Positions 12,679 through 23,998 of a stretch of DNA of 64,000 bases are shown here, piece by piece. Origin of the DNA: Amphirosellinia nigrospora (taxonomy: Eukaryota; Ascomycota; Sordariomycetes; Xylariales; Xylariaceae). The notes beneath the pieces were generated by a model. The model searched no databases. It was not told the origin of the DNA and saw only the letters and a program-made list of their open reading frames with translations. Position numbers and translations under genes: made by a program. The stretch covers positions 6,130,001 to 6,194,000 of the forward strand of contig SCHM01000001.1 in assembly GCA_004123355.1 (NCBI GenBank), written 5' to 3'. Every line of letters starts with the position of its first letter. The stretch's first letter is position 1.

Positions 12679-13400
12679 GGTCTATATGCTTGTTACAATC
12701 ATTCGATATTATTCGATGCTCGGCGAGGGAGGCCGTGTCGCTCAATGAATTAGTGTTTAACACAGGATGATAAGTTTAGGGGCTGCGATCTAAACAACGT
12801 CAGCATCCAAGACTAAGTATTGATTCTTCAGAAGCCCGGCCCATATATACGACCCATGTAGATGATGATGCCTGGCATCCAAAAGACCAAAGATTCAAGA
12901 GCTCTGTGCAGGGGAGGCTGGTACAACGGAAGGTATCTGCATACCAGATTATGGCTATCGGTGGCGAGCACAAGAGCGATTTCGTGTAGCCTGGAAATGG
13001 AACAAAGGCGAGAAGGGCTGGTAGGGGATTTTCGAGTCTTGTCTTTCGAATAGGCGCCGAGACTGTACGCCTACCAGTCACAACACACACAGCAAGTAGA
13101 GCAGGCACAGATGACCACACAGCAAGCAGCAGTGGTAAATGTGATCAATCGCAAAAGTGGTACTCGGGCATTTCCACTATGGGCATTGTCTTCTTGAGTT
13201 GCTTCAGTTGCTCAAAACGGGCGATTCGAGAACAATGGACCAGTCCGGGGAGGAGAGCGATCGACTTGAGGGTGTCCTGTCCGGGGAGGCAGATTAGACG
13301 CCGACGCCAACAGGATCTCCACTCCCAAGGAACATCTAACACTAAGGCACCGGTAGATATGGTAACACGAGCACGACACGGAGGCTGCGGAGTGGGTGAT

Positions 13401-13435
13401 GGATGGTGGATGGTGGATGGTGGATGGTGGATGGT
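13401..13435. repeat. minisatellite, GGATGGT x5
   Basis: Five perfect head-to-tail copies of a 7-bp unit, extended on both sides by partial copies. Confidence 0.9.
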
Positions 13436-13485
13436 GGGATGGGACGTGCTGGTTCCTAACGCCAGGGGAAACTACGTGGCTACCG

Positions 13486-13505
13486 GTGTTGTGTTGTGTT
13501 GTGTT
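13486..13505. repeat. GTGTT x4 short tandem repeat
   Basis: Four perfect copies of a pentamer, just downstream of the 7-bp minisatellite. Confidence 0.85.
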
Positions 13506-14438
13506 GGATGAAGAGAGGAAGAGGGATGAGATGGGTGTTGGGTGTGGATAGCAGGTGAGCCAGAGCGCCAGACAAGGCTTTTCCGCTGCACGTTTCGAAG
13601 GGACGATGAGGGATGATGGATGGGGTCAGAGGCGACACGGGGTTAAGTGAGATGACTAGTTGAGTATAGTTGGGACCCGGCCAAGGACCAGAACAGTACT
13701 AGCGGCCAAGGTACCTGCACATAAAGACCGCCCTTTGCCAATTTAGATACTGGTACCTACCGTGCATCTGTGGCCACGGGGACTGTGGAATCTTATGCGA
13801 AGTACTCCTCGGGTTATATCTTATATGGGAATTTAGGTTGGGAGTAGTAAGGCAGGCGGGTACTATAGAAGACAGCTGACCGTACCAGCTCATTAGTATG
13901 ATACTGTGCTGGCACATGTGCCCTCTAGCAGAGAGAAATGCCATGTATCTACTGCCAGGTGCATATGTCTTAGGCAGACTAACGGTTCTCGGGATGGTAC
14001 CTATAAGTTTACATTTAGGTATTTTGCGCTATTATGCCATATGTCTACGTGTGTACTGCATTTTGCCCGTATAGCGACCGCCACATCACCAGGACCAAAC
14101 GCCGTCCAACTGGTTACATGGTCAGCACGGGAACGACTCTTCAACACTTAGCGGCAACGCCGGTTTGGGAGGCTTGGCAATGCATACTTACCCAGCCGCA
14201 AGTTGCAGCTGACATTGGTGTACATGAAACAGGTCTTAGGATGGAGCCGGAAATGTCGCCAATACCATTTAGAGAAGTCATACCGATTCGGAGATATATG
14301 ATACACCCATCCTTACAAAAGAAACAACTGAACAGACAAATAAAGTGGTTTACGATAGGTTGTGCAACAGCAAACCCAGATAGTGAGACAATCTTTTTGC
14401 CTGCCCCTCAAAAGTTTGGGAAATCCGGCAAAAGTTGA

Positions 14439-14539
14439 TGTCCTCGTGAGGCTCGAACTCACGACCTTTGGATGGCCCAGTCTAAGACTGAATCATACGA
14501 ATATGAGACCAACGCTCTAACCAACTGAGCCACGAAGAC
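14439..14539 (-). tRNA. tRNA-Met (CAU), elongator type, with intron
   Basis: Read on the minus strand, the acceptor strand is GTCTTCG (14539-14533), the D arm GCTC/GAGC, the anticodon stem TTGGT, and the loop CTCATA with anticodon CAT at 14505-14503. A 28-nt intron (14501-14474) follows position 37, and its TATG can pair with the anticodon, as in other nuclear tRNA introns. The 3' anticodon strand is TCCAA, with one T-T mismatch. The T arm is GTGAG-TTCGAGC-CTCAC; TTC rather than an initiator-type loop argues for elongator Met. The 3' acceptor strand reads GAGGAC, one base short of the CGAGGAC needed to pair fully. This fits the window-wide single-base deletions. A T4 pol III terminator follows at 14433-14430. 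Confidence 0.85.
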
Positions 14540-16933
14540 TTTCTTTCAACTGGTGATGTTAGGAAGGGATCCAATTTCGCTTGTGTAGCTTAGCTTTCAC
14601 AAGCCCCTATTTCGGCGACCTCTTTGTGAAGTCATGTAAGCGATATATAATTAAGTTTACTAGGCAAGGCATTGCCCTACGGCGACATGAACAATTAAAT
14701 TAGAAGCCCGGGGGACACAAGATACGCCACAAAGTCACTGCATGGTTGGTGAGAAACGACATCGATCGACCAGCCTCGCATTCTTTCAGCGCAGTCATGA
14801 ACATCATAATTACCAGCCTCAGCAAGATGTCGGCTAAGAATGAGACGGCATCCAGCAAAACACCAACTACCTCCTCCATGGTTCTCTTCCATTAGTGATA
14901 TCGAAGTCTGCCAGGTTTAGGAATTCTTACAGCAGAAACCCAAAATACTTCGACGCTTGAATATGTGGTCAATGGTGCTAACGCTGTCGGTATTCGTGTC
15001 CCAGAATTTATTTGATGGCGTAGATGAGGACTAGTATTGAAGTCTCTCGCTGATAATCATGATGTTCCATCTTAAAAAAATGACATCGTTGTATTCGGCC
15101 GTTGGAAAATATAGTTCAAGGATGCCCCTGACCACCGTAGTCTCACAACGTAACTACAGGTCACAGGTCAAAGCAATCTGACAACAAATAACCCCTAACC
15201 GTGATCGTAAGTTTGAATTCTCTGAGCAACGCCCTGGCATGGCGTGATAAAGCGATCCTATGCCAACCGGTTTTCGGCGTTGTCTTGCTATCCATACACA
15301 GAAGTGTTTGACATATACTCGCTACCTACTCAGTCTACAAATATAAGGGAAGTCTCAGAGCGATAACTGAAACTCATAAGTTGCTGGCTCTCGCTGTAAT
15401 TGAGTATGAAAAATTTAATAGAAGAGTGTAGCATTTATTATTCTAGCCTCATATTAGCCTAGTCGTGCTATATTCGCTCTTTCGCCTCTATGTTCGACCC
15501 GCCAAGCCGTAAGATGAGAAACACAGCCAGAAGAGGCGTCTCCCTGACACACACTAAAGATAACATATATGTCGCCCTTGTCGGGGTCTTGAAGCACCTT
15601 CGTGAGTCAGATTGATTTATTTACAGAGGATTCTTTTTTACGATGTCATCATAGTATGCGCAGCTGATAACTCAAGGAGATGACTCTAGATGCGCCGCCA
15701 TTCTACTATTACTCTCATATGAAGATGAATCCTTCCAAGAGGTACTCGGCAGCTACTGACGCTACTCTGATCTGATATTTCTCAAGTTGCCTCACCTGTC
15801 TATCTACAAAGGGAGCAACTCTCGCCGTCAGAAACATCCTTTCTCGATATCATTAGTAGAGTGACCATTTTTTTTTAGAAAAAGACTGAAGAAGGACGGC
15901 TTAATAAATACAGCTAAGGAGTCCATGAGAGGGAGAAATGTAGGCACTATAGCTAATGGAAGAAATTAGGTGATATGACGAAAAAGCCCTCGAATAACGG
16001 ATATAGAACAGGTAGACGCAAAAGTCAGGGGACAAGCCCGTAGTCTCGTCGTATCTGAGCCATTAATAGTCGCCATGCACGATAAAAGAAGACTCGTCCA
16101 GCTGTATACTTCATCACAAATCTATTTCGCATGTAAGCATTAAGGAGGGGAGAGAGAGGAAATATACACTCCTCTATGTAGATAGCTACGACCTTGAGTG
16201 AAGACTCCTGCTATCAAGGACAACAGGCTACTGTACCGAATACTCCTCTACCGTGTTGAGATGTATAGGATACATCCACTTGTCTTGAAAACGGCAGCGG
16301 TACAACCTCATCGCCCAACAACTTTATGGGTGATATGTATAATTTTATTGGCATGCTCTCTTCTCCTTTGCTAGTTTATCCGGGTTGAAATGTGAGGCTA
16401 CTATAAGAGAACCCTCTACGCCCTCGGCGGCAAATCAACATAGAAAACGCTCTCAGGATTGAACGGTCGTAGCTTATTCTACCAGTGCACCTTCTGGTTG
16501 TGTTATATCATTACGAAGTTCGCCATTTGTCCATTTTCTCTCAGTCTAGAGGGCTGTCCTTATGTGAGTGTTAGGCAGTGGGACATGTACTTAACAACCA
16601 GACTTGGCAATTATTGATAATATTTAAAATGGTATCTTTTGAAGACATGAAATCAATAAGACATATAGGTCCTAGGACGTAGTAAGCCATGCGAAGCAAT
16701 GCAAATCCATACGCCATACTATCCTTCAAACCACCATTTTCTTTCTCGTCAAATAGACCTCATCAAACTCCGGATCAGACAGACCATAATTCTTTCCCCA
16801 TGTCCCTAACGCCTTGCAATGCAAAATGCTTATTTGGATGCTGACTAATCTCTCTTTAGAGCATACAACCATGGAATATCATCGTACTCTAGCGGTAGCT
16901 GCTGGAAAATTTCCTAAACATGATGCCTAGCCG
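14540..16933. other. 2.4 kb region without recognisable genes
   Basis: There is no convincing gene. From about 14893 to 16913 neither strand has even a 60-codon open frame, which is unusual for this window. A 65-codon minus frame at 14892-14695 has no recognisable domain. Base composition is moderately AT-rich. I saw no tandem repeat, transposase motif or terminal repeat. See findings. Confidence 0.6.
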
Positions 16934-17957
16934 CTAAACCGTTCGTCGTCCTGGGCCTAGGTCTGGACCTGGGCCGTTCCTCCCTCCTGCCGCCTCTGGC
17001 CCTGTGCTTGGTACACGTTGTGTCTTTGACGCGGAGGCGGAACTCGACGATGTCTTCATCCCGAGTATGCGGTCGTCCTCGCCGAGGCCGCTGGTCTCGG
17101 CGAAGAACTTGTGCGCCTGGTCTTTTAAATTCGAGGGGACCACCCACATGCTCTCGCGCATGCGCTTGTGTCGCTCGCGGTCTTCTTCGATGCGCTGTTC
17201 TATCTGCCGCCTTGTCGGCTTTATGCTGGCACCGTTGCGCGGTGCGGATTGAGCGCCGCTGGCGTCTGGGTCGGTGGTGGAGGCGGGGGCGGCGGACTTG
17301 TCGTTGCCGTCGAGGGGGATGAGAGGCTGAAGTCGTTGGCGGATGTGTCCCGTTCTTTGAGGCAGCCCTCGATCTCCATCACCGTCTGCTCTAGGAGAAT
17401 GAACTTGATCTGCAGGCCCTGGAGAACCTGTAGAGAGGCAAAGAGTTAGTTTATCCTCTGTTATAGCTTAATAGTACACTGGTTCAGCCGAAATCGTACC
17501 TTGCGGACCACCTTCACGTTTGCCGCGCCAGACCCATTTTCAGGGCACACGGCATCGACGACTCTGATTATATCTCGCTGCATCATTCGTACGTACTCGT
17601 TATGTCGTTCCTTCGAGGCCATCTCCAACAGGTGTTCGATGAAGTACATGATGTTCGCTCGCGTGTTCATGTTCGTCTGTCCGACGGGGAGGTAGGGTTA
17701 GCCATTGGCTGTTCCGTATCATAAGCTTGCACAGTCTCAACCTGGCGATGGACAGGACCGGGTGGATGCGGAAGGAGAACGAGGCGTGGCACGAGACTTA
17801 CCTTCTCAAGCTGCTCCAATATGCACGAATGCAGGTCCTCGTCCATGTCCTTGTATTTAAGCGCATACTGGGCCGCCTTTTGCGCCGAAGTCGTGCTGGC
17901 ATTCAGGTGTTCCAGCTGCGAGCTGAAGCGCATTCGTACCTCGAAGGGGTCGGCCAT
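16934..17957 (-). CDS. CTK3: CTD kinase subunit gamma, Ctk3
   Basis: This is the predicted third subunit of the CTDK-I complex, which phosphorylates Ser2 of the RNA polymerase II C-terminal domain. Exons are 17957-17802, 17676-17500 and from 17427 down. The N-terminal CID-like domain is well conserved (MADPFEVRMRFSSQLEHLN, QKAAQYALKYKDMDEDL, TRANIMYFIEHLLEMA, YVRMMQRDIIRVVDAVCP, KVLQGLQIKFILLEQTVME). A variable linker and a second conserved block follow (RQIEQRIEEDRERHKRMRE, MWVVPSNLKDQAHKFFAET). One frame jump at about 17327-17335 is repaired by one added T (NDFQPLIPLDG). The extreme C-terminus is uncertain: the frame as read stops at 16934-16936. A one-base shift after LGEDDR would give an acidic-basic tail (RDEDIVEFRLRVKD) that stops at 16914 instead. 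It is divergent from the proline gene. Confidence 0.85.
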
Positions 17958-18070
17958 TGTGTCGGCGCTAAAGCTTCCTCGAGTTGAAAATGCGCAGCCT
18001 TACTCAACAGGCTTCGCCTATGGTAGAGTAATAAAACAGGGGACTACCTTGACCGGCTTCTTGGGGGTAG

Positions 18071-18101
<31 letters not shown>

Positions 18102-18808
18102 GAACTTCTCAGCGCGGGGGAGCTCCCGACGCGTTCCACTAATCTACACTAGGGGAAGACGGCACGGCCGTGCAACAGCAGTGGAGATGATAGCAGGTCT
18201 GGCAGGGTTCGCAAGCCATTCCGCCAAGGGTTCCAAAGAGTTTTAGCACCATGCAAGCCATAAATCCACTCTTGGGCACCAAGCCGGCGAGCTAGTCCTA
18301 ACGAAGCCAACCGCAGCCCTGTTAGTCCTGGTTTAGCCAAAAGGGAAGCCCCACAGAACATTTCGAAGTGTCGGTGCGATCTCGGTCCCTGACGTTCCCT
18401 AACGGAAAGGAGCAGCTCGAGCTTAGATTATGATTATCGGACGAAATAAGATCGGGAAAGACAGGAAACGAAAACTGATTCAATGAAAAACTGCTTGTGT
18501 TTACCTGTGTGTTTACGAAAACAATCAAAATGGAATGGCCTGTTTGTTTTTCATACTTAGTGTGCCATAGCACCTCGTATTGGTTGCCTCCTTGTTTTGC
18601 ATTTTCGTCCATATAAAACTGTGTGATTGCTTCTCTAACGTACCCAATCCGAAGTTATCCTCGTTCCCACTCTCTTTTCCTCCCAAACATCTGCCTCTCG
18701 CTGTTTATTATAAATATTTCTGGTATACCGAGAACAGCGAAGTCGACTTTTTTTTGGGAAAAGGAAAAAACACTCGACCTAAATATACCGTAGCACACAT
18801 CATTCATC
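17958..18808. other. divergent promoter region of CTK3 and the P5C reductase gene
   Basis: An 850-bp region between two start codons. It contains a perfect (GTCT)7 microsatellite about 115 bp upstream of the CTK3 start. No gene was recognised; minus-strand small frames at 18149-18612 show no family features. Confidence 0.55.
18073..18100. repeat. (GTCT)7 microsatellite
   Basis: Seven perfect tetranucleotide copies in the 5' flank of CTK3. Confidence 0.95.
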
Positions 18809-20001
18809 ATGTTGGCTATAACACAACATGGGCATGAGGCGCCAGATCTCACAATGGCCGTACTCGGCTGTGGTATGTCTCGATTTCCGACTACGAGCTT
18901 CACACGTGCTTAACTGACTGGTACAGGCACCATGGGCATTGCCATTCTGTCTGGAATCCTCTCGTCCCTCCAAGAGATGAGCGGTCCACGACCCCTTCAG
19001 ACTAGCGGGCCCTCAACGCCTCGTGACGAGGTGCCTTCTCGTCTTCCCTCGCGTTTCATCGCCTGTGTACGACGTCCGGAGCCTGCAAAGCGCGTGAAGC
19101 AGGCGTTGTGGGAGCATAGCGCCAGCGTAAAGGTGGTACAGAAGGAGAACGTCGCGGCCGTGATGAAGGCCGAGGTCGTCTTGCTGGCCTGCAAGCCGCA
19201 CGCCGTCGAAGACCTGCTGAACGAGCCCGGAATGGGCAAGGCGCTCCACGGAAAGCTTTTGATCAGCATCTGCGCCGGCGTCACGGTGCAGCAGCTTGAG
19301 ATCATCCTGCATGGGGCCGTCCCCGTCAAGGACCCCGAGATCGACGGCCGGTGCCGCATCGTGCGTGCTTGTCCCAATACGACGAGCATCGTGCGTGAGA
19401 GCATGACCGTCATAGCGAATAGCGAGCCCGCGCTGCCGCCTCAGACCTTGAGCCTAGTCACGTGGATCTTCAAGCGTATCGGTGATGTCGTCTACCTGCC
19501 TGACTCCAAGATGAACGCGTCCACTGCCCTCTGTGCGTCTGGCCCCGCATTCTTTGCTCTCGTGCTTGAGGCTATGGTCGATGGAGGAGTTGCTATGGGG
19601 CTACCGAGAGCTGAGGCGCAGAGAATGGCTGCTCAACTAGTAAGTTGTTTCATGGATCTGCTAATTATCGTCATTGTCTCTTTCGACGGTAGAGAGGCCC
19701 GTGGTTGAGGGGGCCAGTTATCGAGGCTTTATGTATTCTCAAAAGTGGGGAGATATTAGTTAAGATAACAATCACTAACTCTGATTTTCTAGTGAGAGGT
19801 ACGGCGGGCTTGGTCCTTAGTGGTGAGCCCTGCGTTGCTTCGCGAGAAGGTCTGCACTCCTGGTGGTTGTTCCATTGGCGGCCTTCTGGTGCTTGAAGAG
19901 GAGGAGTTCGAGGAACTGTCTCCCGTGCCGTGCGGGAGGCGGCTTGCGTAGCGAGCCAGATCGGTCAGGGTATCGAAGGTGTGAACGGCACTAGACATTA
20001 G
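18809..20001 (+). CDS. PRO3: pyrroline-5-carboxylate reductase
   Basis: This enzyme makes proline from pyrroline-5-carboxylate with NAD(P)H, the last step of proline synthesis. Exon 1 is 18809-18872, exon 2 18927-19639 and exon 3 19793-20001. The Rossmann motif spans the first intron (AVLGCG + TMGIAILSGIL). Further marks are VVLLACKPHAVEDLL, ISICAGVTVQQLE, IVRACPNTTSIVRESMTVIA, the catalytic-helix block CASGPAFFALVLEAMVDGG, and TPGGCSIGGLLVLEE. There are three local defects. The donor of intron 2 reads CTAGTAAG, so one G is missing from CTAG|GTAAG. The frame slips near 19826-19831 (GE-PALLREKVCTPGG). It slips again at 19904-19908, where one added G gives EEEVRGTVSRAVREAACVAS and a stop at 19999-20001. 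With these repaired the length is normal for the family. Confidence 0.9.
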
Positions 20002-20319
20002 GACTTATGGGACCGAAAACCTGGGCAGATAGACACATAAAATGCATGGAGATGGAGTTAGCGGTCGGCTTTTCATACCGTTGTTACAGTTACTTTTTAA
20101 TATACTACGGTCACTATTTACTTCCTCGAAATCGAGGCATGTGCCGCAATGCCTCAATACGTCTCAAGTTGCGCCCCTGGTCAACCCGTTGATTTATCCA
20201 CCAGGCTGGTATTAACCCTGAAATTCCACCTTAACGCAAATATCACGAAACTCCGCCAGAACTCCTTTTCTCTCCCACAATCCTACATTATCCGCCGCGT
20301 TATTCCTTTTTCCAGATCT
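20002..20319. other. convergent intergenic gap
   Basis: Separates the 3' ends of the P5C reductase and HAT1 genes. Nothing beyond AT-rich 3' flanks was seen. Confidence 0.5.
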
Positions 20320-21897
20320 TCAAGCATTAGATAGACGGACTTTCTTATTTGATGGCACATCTTCGTCTGTCTGCTCGTTTGACTTCCGCTTTCCGTTGGT
20401 AGTGGCTGTCTTCGGCCTCTAGTCGCTCAAGAATCCTGGCGTACTCCCACTCGACGTTGTTAACAGTCTCGTTTAGTTTGATGATACGCTCTGTTATATC
20501 CAGTTCACCGAGAATCAAAACGTTACGCCGGTAAAGACGCTGTTTAAGCAGCAATCGCCAGAGAGTGTACCTTTTGATCAGCCTTCGGTGCTGGGGCTTC
20601 ATCGATTCGGCATCAGCTTGGGGTCGGACGGAAGCTGGGAGTGTCGACATGAGGTGCATCTCCACGAGGCGCCAGAACTGCCGTGGCGCAATCTTGGATT
20701 TGAGACGCAATTTTTCCAGATTCGCTACATCTACAATCCCGTTCGCAGAGCCTGCAGAGCTATCTGATGAGATGTGCGTATTGTGGTGAAGGAAGCCACC
20801 CTTTTCTGGAATAGATATGTTGCTGTTCACTTTTAGCGCTGCAAACTCCGGGACATTTTTTCGCAAATATTTCAGGTCGCAAATGTCTCGGAGGAAGTCA
20901 AAGTCTTCATTGGGTCCTCGACTGTGATCTCTTTCGTAGCCGCATCCGCCATGTAAAGGTCAATATTGGTGCCATAAAGTAAAGCCCCGACACCTTTCTC
21001 TGAAAGGGCGGTAAAATGATAAACTGCGATATTCTCGCGCGGCGGGCAAAGTTGGCGAGGCTCAGGTCTCCCTGGGGAAGCTCCAAGAGTCGTCAACCTT
21101 GGGTTGTATTGGTGTGTTATTCTCTCGGGAACCAGATGGGAATGTGGCTGGTACATCCAAAAATCATACACCGTTGAGAAGCCCTGAAAGATGTACTCGG
21201 ATTTCTCTGTCTGCTTCTTGTACACGAGGAAGACGGACCATCTTGCAAGAATATTCAGGGTCATCTTTGCCCTCAGCGTCAAGGCCTATGTACGATCCGC
21301 CTTCTATGAAAAGCAGGGCTGTGATCTGGCTACGTCGGATAATTTGCTTGACGGCTGGGTCTGCTAGGCTGCCTCGCCATATCTCGTAGGTTTCTCACCC
21401 TTCTCGGCTGTCTTGACAAGGGTACCAGGAGGGGACCAGGTATCGGGCACATCCTTCACGGCTTTTTTCATATTCGGATCGTGTCTGGAACGCGACTGCC
21501 AGGTTGCGCAATGTTAGAGTGAATGGCTAGAGCGCAATAATGGACTTAGGTGAACAAACTCCTGACAAGAACTCTTTCATAACCTCTCGCACGTTCACTG
21601 CCTCCCTCGCCAACCGAGTTGAACTTTTTTGCTCGAGGAACGGAGAGGTGTGGTCGTAGGTTGGGATCATATTGCAGGTTGACTTTCAAAGCCCTTGTAC
21701 CCGAAAATGCGCTCGTCTTCGCCGAAAATGGGGTAAGTGAATTTGGGATGGAAGGATGCGATCTTCTCAATCGCGGAATCTGAGGGTCTCACGAGTGAGT
21801 TTGTGAGCGCTTCGGTTGGCGTTTGCCGTCCCTGGGAAGCAGGGTTAGCGAAGTCGTTAGTAAGAATGAAGATGGTTCACGTACACTCGTCTTCCAT
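20320..21897 (-). CDS. HAT1: histone acetyltransferase type B catalytic subunit Hat1
   Basis: This enzyme acetylates newly made histone H4 (K5/K12) in complex with Hat2. The start MEDE at 21897 is split by an intron (donor near 21884), then runs on as WTANAN, EALTNSLVRPSDSAIEK, FHPKFTYPIFGEDERIFGYK, LKVNLQYDP and FNSVGEGG. A second intron removes about 60 nt near 21500-21560. Downstream are YEIWRGSLADPAVKQIIRR, LLFIEGGSYI, the HAT core RWSVFLVYKKQ and FQGFSTVYDFWMYQPHSHL, the acetyl-CoA loop ISQFIILPPFQRKGVGALLY, EITVEDPNEDFDFLRDICDL and LRKNVPEFAALK. The tail GKRKSNEQTDEDVPSNKK is lysine-rich, NLS-like and stops at 20320. The frame breaks at least eight times: near 21815, 21690, 21585, 21395, 21250, 21065, 21000 and 20890, and again near 20400. 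Most are one missing base. All key motifs survive, so I read this as a functional gene with sequence errors, though a decaying copy cannot be excluded. Confidence 0.85.
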
Positions 21898-22608
21898 TAC
21901 GCCGAATATCTCTTAGATGGAAAGGCGCGTTGTAAGGTAGTTAATTGCCGAAGAATAAATCTACTAGCAGAAAACGAACGCACTAAGGTGCCGAGATGAC
22001 GATGCAGGCTGCTGGTGGAATTGATGATGCAGCTCAGCGCATTGCTTTTGGGTGTAGGATTAATTTACGCGACAATCCATCTACTGCCGCGACAGATAGC
22101 GCGTCGCCAAGAGTGCTGAAGAGGGCGATTATGGCTTACGCAGTACTTACTAGTAGGTACCTGCCCTAGGTAGGTACCTACCTTCTGTGCAGCAGTAGCG
22201 TGCCTTCTCGCTGGGAGAGCTTCAGAAAAGTGGGGGCACTATGTGACGTTGGTTAGCGATGATGGCCTAAGATGGCTAAAGAAATCGGCCCAGTTAGCGG
22301 GCAACATTGGGAGTGACGTGTGCTACGAAACCACGTACAGGGGGCCCCCCGTTTAGCGTCAAAGTACTACAAAAGCAACTTCGAACTTGAGATTACCAAA
22401 TGTCAGTCGCAAAAAAACCACCTGATGTTTTATTCCTTCATACTTTACCCGGCCTCAACCATTCCGTCCCAGCGCACTCTCGAACTGTTTTTCGCTGAGC
22501 TGCTAGCATTGCTCTTGCTCCAATGTCCATCTTCTCTCCCTCTCGGTATATACCTATGCGTTGGTGATCAGGCGCACCTTATCTTCTTTCCAAGGACACA
22601 TCGCAACC
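21898..22608. other. divergent promoter region of HAT1 and the ZIP transporter gene
   Basis: About 0.7 kb between two start codons. It contains TAGGTACCTG (22154-22163) and an exact TAGGTACCTA (22171-22180) only 8 bp apart, inside a larger inverted-repeat-like block CCTAGGTAGGTACCTACC. No gene was recognised. Confidence 0.55.
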
Positions 22609-23998
22609 ATGGCTGGGGCTGGGTTGTTCCTCCTTCTCCCCTTGACGGTAAGATCGCAATCCCAATGCACTGAAGTGCCACACCCCTTGTGCGAAACTGA
22701 CAGATATGCAATTATAGGTGGTGATGACATTGGCGTAGGTAACCTCGACGATTACGAAGCGAATTATAGAACCCAACAACTGATGACAACAGCTCATTCC
22801 TAGCCGGCGCATTACCACTTTCTATGACTCTTTCGCAGCCCCAGCTACGATTTATAGCTAGCATAGGTATAGGAATACTTGTGGGGACTTCATTGATTGT
22901 TATAATACCAGAAGGTATCGAAGCGGTAGCTGAAGCGTCCATTTTGGCGCATAATCCAACACCGAGGAGTCTACATACGTCCAGAGGTAGAGCGACGATC
23001 TGGTGGGCGGGGCGGCCCGTCGATGCTCAAAGTGAGCCAGTTTGGAGCGTCAATTCTGGGCAGAAATCATCAATAGACGCTTTAGCAGTCTCGCTAGATG
23101 ATATCTCCCCAGACATGGCCCTTCAAGGTCGGGGACCAGCGGATGAAACAGAGGCTCCAAAAGATGCGCCTCCGCCCTCTGATGGAACAACGTCAGCCGA
23201 GCCTGAGTTACCTACGTTCTATATTGGGCTGTCCTTGGTCCTTGGGTTCATTCTCATGTTCCTTATCGATAGGTTGCCTCGCCATGCCTCCGAAAACTTT
23301 CAGCCTCCCCCCCCAAGGCATATCAGCCTCAGCGATCTGGGAGGGTCATCACTTTCAGCAGATGAGGAGGAATCGGAAGGATTCTTAGGGTCGCTCACAC
23401 CGACCCCCAGACAGTCCAGAAGTCTTGCGACGACAACTGGCTTGGTGATCCATGCTGCTGCGGATGGAATAGCGATGGGTGCTTCTGTCTCTTCGCCTGA
23501 TAAGAAACTGGGCCTCATTGTCTTCATTGCGATTATGGTGCACAAGGCCCCCGCAGCTTTCGGCTTGACATCGGTCTTGTTGAAACAAGGGTTGTCTAAG
23601 CGCGCTGCAAGGGGCCATCTCATTGTGTTCAGCTTGGCATCTCCATTTGGAGCATGGGTGACATTTATACTTGCGGGTTTCTTGGGCGGTGGTGGTCAAG
23701 GAGAAGTAAGCCAATGGTGGACCGGCATGCTCCTCTTTTTCAGCAGGAACCTTTCTGTAAGTTTTGTTCTCTCCTCTCCACTTTGCGCATTGACTGATGG
23801 CAATGTAATAGCTATGTTGCCATGCATGCTATGCAGGAGGGCGAATCGCCCAGCCATGACATCGGATCTAGTATAAATGGATATGCCGATGGAAACGTTT
23901 CTCAGAAGAAGCACGCCCATCCCCAGATGAGGGAAACGCTTGCCACTATGATTGGCATGTTACTACCTTTGCTGACACAATTGGGCCATCACCACTAA
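22609..23998 (+). CDS. ZIP-family metal transporter (ZIP9/Atx2-like)
   Basis: This is a predicted zinc or manganese transporter of the ZIP (SLC39) family, moving metal into the cytosol from outside or from the secretory pathway. Exons are 22609-22647, a 17-nt exon 22718-22734, 22793-23756 and 23812-23998, all in phase. Early TM segments are split over the first three exons (LFLLLPLT, VVMTLASFLAGALPLSM, FIASIGIGILVGTSLIVIIP). A long loop carries acidic and Pro-rich stretches. The metal-binding helices are plain: HAAADGIAMGAS (TM4) and HKAPAAFGLTSVLL (TM5). A later helix is FSAGTFLYVAMHAMQE, and the protein ends LLPLLTQLGHHH. One frame jump lies at the TTTTT of 23736-23740; one added T gives LLFFSAGTFLYVA. 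The C-terminus resembles ZIP9/Atx2, the Golgi type, which is an inference. Confidence 0.87.

Larger units (their letters stand above)
12679..14438. other. intergenic region with two short tandem repeats
   Basis: The upstream region of the F-box gene. It contains a 7-bp minisatellite (13401-13435) and a 5-bp repeat (13486-13505). Several GGTACC-centred sites occur (13711, 13752 and 13997 regions). Short open frames in both directions look non-coding. Confidence 0.5.

Noticed and set aside
14695-14892. 65-codon minus frame as a small gene
   Set aside because: No upstream exon with good borders, no domain, and other frames of the same stretch are also partly open.
15188-15202. AATAACCCCTAACCG resembles a telomerase RNA template in a gene-free 2 kb block of suitable size
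   Set aside because: The TTAGGG template should read CTAACCCTAA; here there is an extra C, and deletion rather than insertion is the usual error in this window. No pseudoknot or flanking elements could be recognised.
18073-18100. (GTCT)7 as a CRISPR or regulatory array
   Set aside because: A simple microsatellite; no spacers, and CRISPR arrays are not expected in a fungal nuclear genome.
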